Source: Endocalyx cinctus (lineage: Eukaryota; Ascomycota; Sordariomycetes; Amphisphaeriales; Apiosporaceae). Taken from it: 64,000 bases of DNA. The stretch spans positions 620,001 through 684,000 of the forward strand of contig BCKC01000002.1 in assembly GCA_001600455.1 (NCBI GenBank), written 5' to 3'. Position numbers and translations under genes: made by a program. Positions 59,596 through 64,000 of the stretch are shown here, in pieces (the first letter of the stretch is position 1; the number at the start of each line of letters is the position of its first letter). The notes under the pieces are model-generated. The model ran no database searches, was not told the origin of the DNA, and saw only the letters and a program-made list of their open reading frames with translations.

Positions 59596-60226
59596 GCGTC
59601 GAGGAAGGGATAACCCAGTTGGCGAAAGAATAAAACAAAAACGAGAAAAGAGATGTAATTTGAAAGATTTGAAGGGAATCGTGGTATTGTTTTTTTCTCC
59701 CGGCAGTGAAAATCAATAAGTCTGGAGTTTTTGTCTCTTTGTAATTGGAAAGAAGTCGTTTTTTACTTTGTCAAAACAAAAACGTATATTAAAAAAAAGA
59801 AAAAAATTAAATGTATCTAACGAGGATAACTATGGTGGGCTTGGAGGTGTTTTTTTCTTAGGGACGATCACGATGTTTCGGGAGTATATCCAACGCGTTT
59901 GTACAGTTGCTTTATGTCTTGTCTTCTTTACAAACCAATGTTTAAGTTGTTTTTCTCAAAAAATCAAACTATCGGTGTATAAAAGTTGCTTTTCTTTTTC
60001 CTTCTCCTTTTTTAAGGGGAGAAAAAAAAAGCGTGAACCACCTATCCACACAGTTTTTATGGTGAAAATTCGTTCTCGGAAAAAAAAAAATCAAATTCTA
60101 CAGACTATCACACTGTCTACGTATTCCGACTTTCTCTAAACCCATGACTCCCCACGTAATGCTCAGCCATCCTTCTAGTAGCTGGGTCCACCGCCATGGG
60201 CGGATTGCCCCCCTCAACGCTCGAAC
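59596..60226. other. Convergent intergenic spacer
   Basis: About 630 bp between convergent genes; A- and T-runs, an open frame (59768-60139) that is Lys/Phe-rich and not coding-like. Nothing else recognised. Confidence 0.5.
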
Positions 60227-60981
60227 CTAAGCAACGGTGAAGTCGACGCAAGACTCGTAGGTCTGCTTGGCGCCAGTGCCGTACCACCACCATTGGATGA
60301 CCTGCGAGTAAAGTATACGATTAGTCACCCTTTCGTTTACCTAGCCGAGCAAGCTGTTGGGTCGAGCCCAGTCAAATAACAAGGGAATTAAAAAATAAAC
60401 GAGAGGAAAGGGGAGAGTGGAGAGTGCAAAGCAAAAAGAAAAGATGGAAAACTCACGCAGTCGCCAGCGGTGGCGCACTTGCCGTCCAAGTTATCCGGAA
60501 TGGTGATGCTGAAATCCGTCTGGTTCGCCGGCGTAGCCTGGGAGTAAAACTCCTTCTCGTCGGCGTACCCGCTCGGCCACTCGAGCAGCAGATCCCCCAG
60601 GATGGCGTCGGTCGCGGTCTCGACGATCGAGACGTTGGCGGCGCCGGCGTGCGGGATCGTGAGGTCGACCTTAATGTTGACGACGTCGCCGGCGGCGTAC
60701 GTCTGGACGTTCTCGGCGTTATCGGCGAACTGGACGCCGCGGCAGAGCCACAGGTTGCACGCCTCGGGACCTTTGTATCCGGCGTCGAGGGCGGCCAGCT
60801 CGGGAAGCCCTTCGACGTGCGAGGTCTTGTCGCCCAGAATGTCGTCCACGACCGATTGCCCGCAGGCTTCGACCGTGGCGGACGAGGGCATGCGCATCGG
60901 CGGGGAGGAGATGAATCCGTGGGCCGAGACGGTGCCGCTGGCGCCGAGGACGACGGCGAGGGGGAGGATTTGCTTGTACAT
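60227..60981 (-). CDS. Secreted LPMO-like protein (histidine-brace type)
   Basis: Exons 60981-60457 and 60301-60227 give 199 residues, junction phase 0. MYKQILPLAVVLGASGTVSA is a signal peptide; cleavage leaves His21 as residue 1 of the mature chain, as lytic polysaccharide monooxygenases require. A second candidate copper ligand is His111 in DLTIPHAGAANVSIV. Other features: ACGQSVVDDI, YKGPEACNLWLCRGVQFADN, then NQTDFSITIPDNLDGKCATA, and the C-terminal CVIQWWWYGTGAKQTYESCV with DFTVA, where Phe may be the axial residue. This matches an abundant fungal family annotated as chitin-binding type-4/LPMO-like; I cannot assign an AA number, and related His-brace proteins handle copper rather than cutting polysaccharide. 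The ATG at 60981 was preferred because it alone gives a signal peptide. A TATA-like box is about 150 bp upstream. Confidence 0.75.
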
Positions 60982-62527
60982 TTTGGAAGGTCTTTGGTTT
61001 ATCGGTAGAGCTGGAAGGGAAGTAAGAGATTGGGACAAATGAGGGTAAGGTCTATATCGAACTTTAAGCTTTAAGTCAACGAGAACCGATTGAAGTAGTA
61101 CAGTTCACGAGAGAGGCGATAAACCATGGCATTTATATATACTTATACTTATACTCCGACGATCATTATAATCTGTTGTGCCTCGATATACCGACGATTT
61201 TTTCTTTAAACTCGCCTCCCTCTCCCACCCCATTCCCCAGTTCCGCGACGAACCGTTCGCTTAATGGCGAAACGAGAAGCAGGAACCTACCATTTTGCGT
61301 CTGCGAGGCAATCTATTCGGAGCAAGGTGTATGGGCGGAAGGTTGGGGCCGGGTCCATATAACCGGTAAAATAGGGGTAGATGCAGACAGACGGCTGGGT
61401 GTGGTGGAGGGCGGTTAATACCCGGAGTCCGCTCAAGATCCGCACTCGAGATCAAAGCTTCGTTCCAGGATACGCAAACCCACGAAAAGCAGGCGATCTC
61501 GAGGAAACATCGGGACATGGAATCCGAAGTTATAGTGACAGAGTTTTTCCGTGCCAGTCTTTTTGTTTTGTGGGATAACCCCTTATCCCATGGAAGCGTA
61601 CGAGGTAAAAGGATACTTTTTCGCCTTGCCTCGCCTCCCCGTGACGGAAAGGCTTGTTTCCGAGGGCGGGCCAGTAGTAGGAGCGCTTGAGAAGCTACTT
61701 ATATATTAATCTACGTCTTGCCCCCCAATTTTATTTAGATTAAAAGGTCAACGTAGCGATCTCGTTGCCAAATACAGGGTCTCTGATGATATGCTGGTTA
61801 TCTATTTTGATTAAACGACGAAACATTCTAGATTGTCGGGACGATACTTTGAATATAAATAATTCCAAATCTTCTCTCTCATTATCCAAATTTAGTCATT
61901 TTGTTATTTTTGTGCCCTTTTCTTTGATCTTCTCTCGAGGTAATGGTGCTCCTCTTTCTCTCCAGAGTTCACAACACGGGTGTAGAATGCGGCTCGCCAG
62001 AATATGATTAATAAGCACAACGTATGCTGGCAATTACTTATTGGTGATGTTGACCATTTAACTTTGAGGATGAAGGGATATTTGCAAGAGGATAAAGAGA
62101 ATCATAGCTAACACACGAATGTGCTAACATTGGGGGTATTCATTCAAGAGAACATATACGTGGAGGTAAGTTGAACTCACATCTTCAATGATTGTTATGG
62201 TCCATATGAACATGGCAGCATGGATCTGTCTGTCTGCTCAGATGGTTTGGAGGTATATTTACGTAATCACATACAATCGTTGGAGCATTACCTAATACCT
62301 AATGCCGCTTTTCACCGCGCTATTTCGTTATCGGAAGAAAGTAGGATAACCTTGACATCATTTCTCCCACCGTAATGCTCCACCACTCTCTGCCCTACAC
62401 TACCAAATTTAGCCACTAGGCATGTAAATAGATCTGCTTAGAAAGCAGTTACGAACAATACCTAGAAAAATCGAATCATAAGCACCTCAGTTCCCGTCTC
62501 ATCCCCAACTGATCGGCTATCCGCACC
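60982..62527. other. Divergent promoter region
   Basis: The shared upstream region of the LPMO-like and ISA2 genes. Contains a TATA-like element for the former (61131-61139) and an AT-rich remainder. No coding region recognised. Confidence 0.5.
61131..61139 (-). promoter_or_regulatory. TATA-box-like element of the LPMO-like gene
   Basis: On the minus strand TATATAAAT lies about 150 bp upstream of the ATG at 60981, matching the spacing seen for the GH127-like gene. Function inferred from position. Confidence 0.4.
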
Positions 62528-63418
62528 ATGCCGCCTTTACGTTGCGCAAACGCCTCATCATCGTCGACAGCTAAGCTGTTTCTTCAAGTATGCACAAGAC
62601 ATAGTTCATCCCGACCGGCCGCGTCTTTTTTTGACGTACTTCTCCCGCCGCAGACCCGAGCTTTTCATTTCGCATCGGCACCACGCAACAAGCTTGTCGG
62701 ACTAGGGAAAAGAAGAACGGCAACTTGGTCTAGTCAGAGTGGCCTACGAAACTTTGTCTCCGGTCGCCGATCCTTTAGCTCGACAAGTTCGTATAATAGC
62801 ACAAGAGCGATATTCAACCCTCAGGTAGACGAAGATGGGAAGGAGATGATATTAGAAATCAAGCCTCGGGCTGCAGAGGTTAGTTCCACTACTTATTGTC
62901 TTAAGTTTATTAATAGTCTTCATATCCATTATCTAACTAACACATCCAATTGATATTAGCGCCTGTCTCAAATCATGTCGAAAGACGAGAACCCGGACCT
63001 AGCACTACGCATACAAGTAGAATCCGGCGGATGTCACGGTTTCCAATACAAGATGTCTTTAACAACTCTCCCATCCTCGGTACCATCATTGCAGTCCGAT
63101 ACTTCCGCTTCTTCTTCTACTACAACCCCGCCTAGCGAAAGCCTAGTGGCCGAAGAAGTAACGCCTTCGACAACGACAAGTAACAAGCCATCCGTCACCG
63201 AGGTCGGGGAAGACGATACGATATTCGCGTTCGTGAAAGACGGCGAGGAACATGCGACGGTGCCCAAGCTCATACTTGACGGACCAAGTCTCGAGTTGCT
63301 GCAAGGCTCCAAGCTGGATTACACAATGGAACTTATCGGAAGTCAGTTCAAGATCGTGGATAACCCGCGCGCTACGAGTAGCTGTGGCTGCGGTACAAGT
63401 TTCGACGTCAATATATGA
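62528..63418 (+). CDS. ISA2: Mitochondrial iron-sulfur assembly protein ISA2
   Basis: Exons 62528-62878 and 62960-63418 give 269 residues, junction phase 0. ISA2 acts with ISA1 and IBA57 in the mitochondrial matrix to make [4Fe-4S] clusters for aconitase, lipoate synthase and others. The first 90 residues are Arg/Ser-rich without acids, a long presequence (RRSFSSTSSYN near its end). The A-type carrier fold follows: EMILEIKPRAAERLSQIM, LALRIQVESGGCHGFQYKMS (Cys142), then DGPSLELLQGSKLDYTMELI and the terminal SSCGCGTSF (Cys259, Cys261); the three Cys ligands are all present. A Ser/Thr/Pro-rich insertion of about 50 residues after GFQYKM is characteristic of filamentous-fungal ISA2. The start is the ATG opening the presequence. 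Confidence 0.9.
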
Positions 63419-64000
63419 TGAGATACTTGGTTCTACACTTATGCTCATATCAAAGGGTCAATGCTGGTTACAGTTGCATCCATCAATGGTTGTCCATACC
63501 GAATTTGTATAAATATTTCAGTAGATTGCTAGATATCGTTTCCCAGAACGGAGATGATAGTTAAATTGCCATAATCAATCAGTGTACTTAGGTAGAGACT
63601 TTTACTGTGCAAAATCCACAGTATGCACAAATAAATCCATCCTCCGCCGTATCTGAACCTTAATTAATCCATCCCACCACTAAATATGTTCTAATCCTTG
63701 CCTTTACTTTACCGTTTAGCATTACGGAGTATTTTGTATACTATTATGTAATACAGTATTGGGTATGGATGCCCACGGGTTTTATGCTATGATCTTTGTT
63801 CATCAAGTTAAAACAGTAGGATCCATGGATGAGAAGCATGCGATTCAAAAACGACGAATGATTGGAAGTTTATTCAAATAAAAAATTAATATTCAGCCTT
63901 GCAGATTGTTAGTAATATATAGATTTACTTCTTCCCTCTTAAAGTTCATAGCACGTCATCGGTACCGTTCGATGGTTAGTCCAATCCAATCGAGTAAGCT
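63419..64000. other. 3' flank, no gene seen
   Basis: AT-rich sequence after ISA2 up to the window end. No coding region or RNA gene recognised; a gene beyond the border cannot be judged. Confidence 0.5.

Overview
The window is nuclear DNA of a filamentous ascomycete (Pezizomycotina, most likely a Sordariomycete; an order such as Xylariales is only a guess). The reasons are many short introns (about 50-190 nt) with GTRNGT donors and CTAAC-type branch sites, GC-rich exons in AT-rich spacers, and typical fungal families (Dal5-like MFS, DUF3176, HET-free gene-poor spacers, LPMO-like and GH127-like secreted proteins, fungal TOM22, NHA1, MED22 and ISA2). Exon models were joined by hand from splice signals, reading phase and remembered family sequence; no transcript data were available.

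Layout. 1-13.2 kb: gene-poor start, an Mpv17/PMP22 membrane protein (-), an F-box protein (+), an intronless acidic hypothetical (+), an eight-cysteine secreted protein (+) and a SET-MYND protein (-). 14.8-22 kb: a Dal5-type MFS permease of eight exons (+), an unassigned conserved protein (-) and a DUF3176 membrane protein (-). 23.5-35.6 kb is the dense housekeeping block: PUS1 tRNA pseudouridine synthase (+), Mediator MED22 (-), a metacaspase (-), TOM22 (-) and an NHA1-type Na+/H+ antiporter (-). 39.8-46.4 kb: a short-chain dehydrogenase (-), a vanillyl-alcohol-oxidase-type flavoenzyme (+) and a small PPxY/transmembrane protein (-). 46.4-49.8 kb is an AT-rich island with a dispersed repeat (second copy near 19.4 kb) and a decayed protein-kinase gene. 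49.8-63.4 kb: a possible small protein, a second F-box protein (-), a secreted GH127/DUF1680 enzyme (+), a conserved cysteine-rich protein whose frame contains one in-frame TAG (-), a second Mpv17/PMP22 protein (+), an LPMO-like secreted protein (-) and the Fe-S assembly factor ISA2 (+).

The genes do not form an evident biosynthetic cluster. Mitochondrial or organellar maintenance (two Mpv17 paralogues, TOM22, ISA2) and plant-polymer or phenolic use (VAO-type oxidase, GH127-like, LPMO-like) are the recurring themes. The most interesting observation is the gene at 55036-56537: four exons keep a conserved frame except for a single TAG at codon 68, inside a C-x2-C...GWLYRC block. This is the pattern expected of a stop-codon gene restored by fungal A-to-I mRNA editing (UAG to UGG), although a simple disabling mutation, a sequencing error or an alternative 54-nt intron cannot be excluded from DNA alone.
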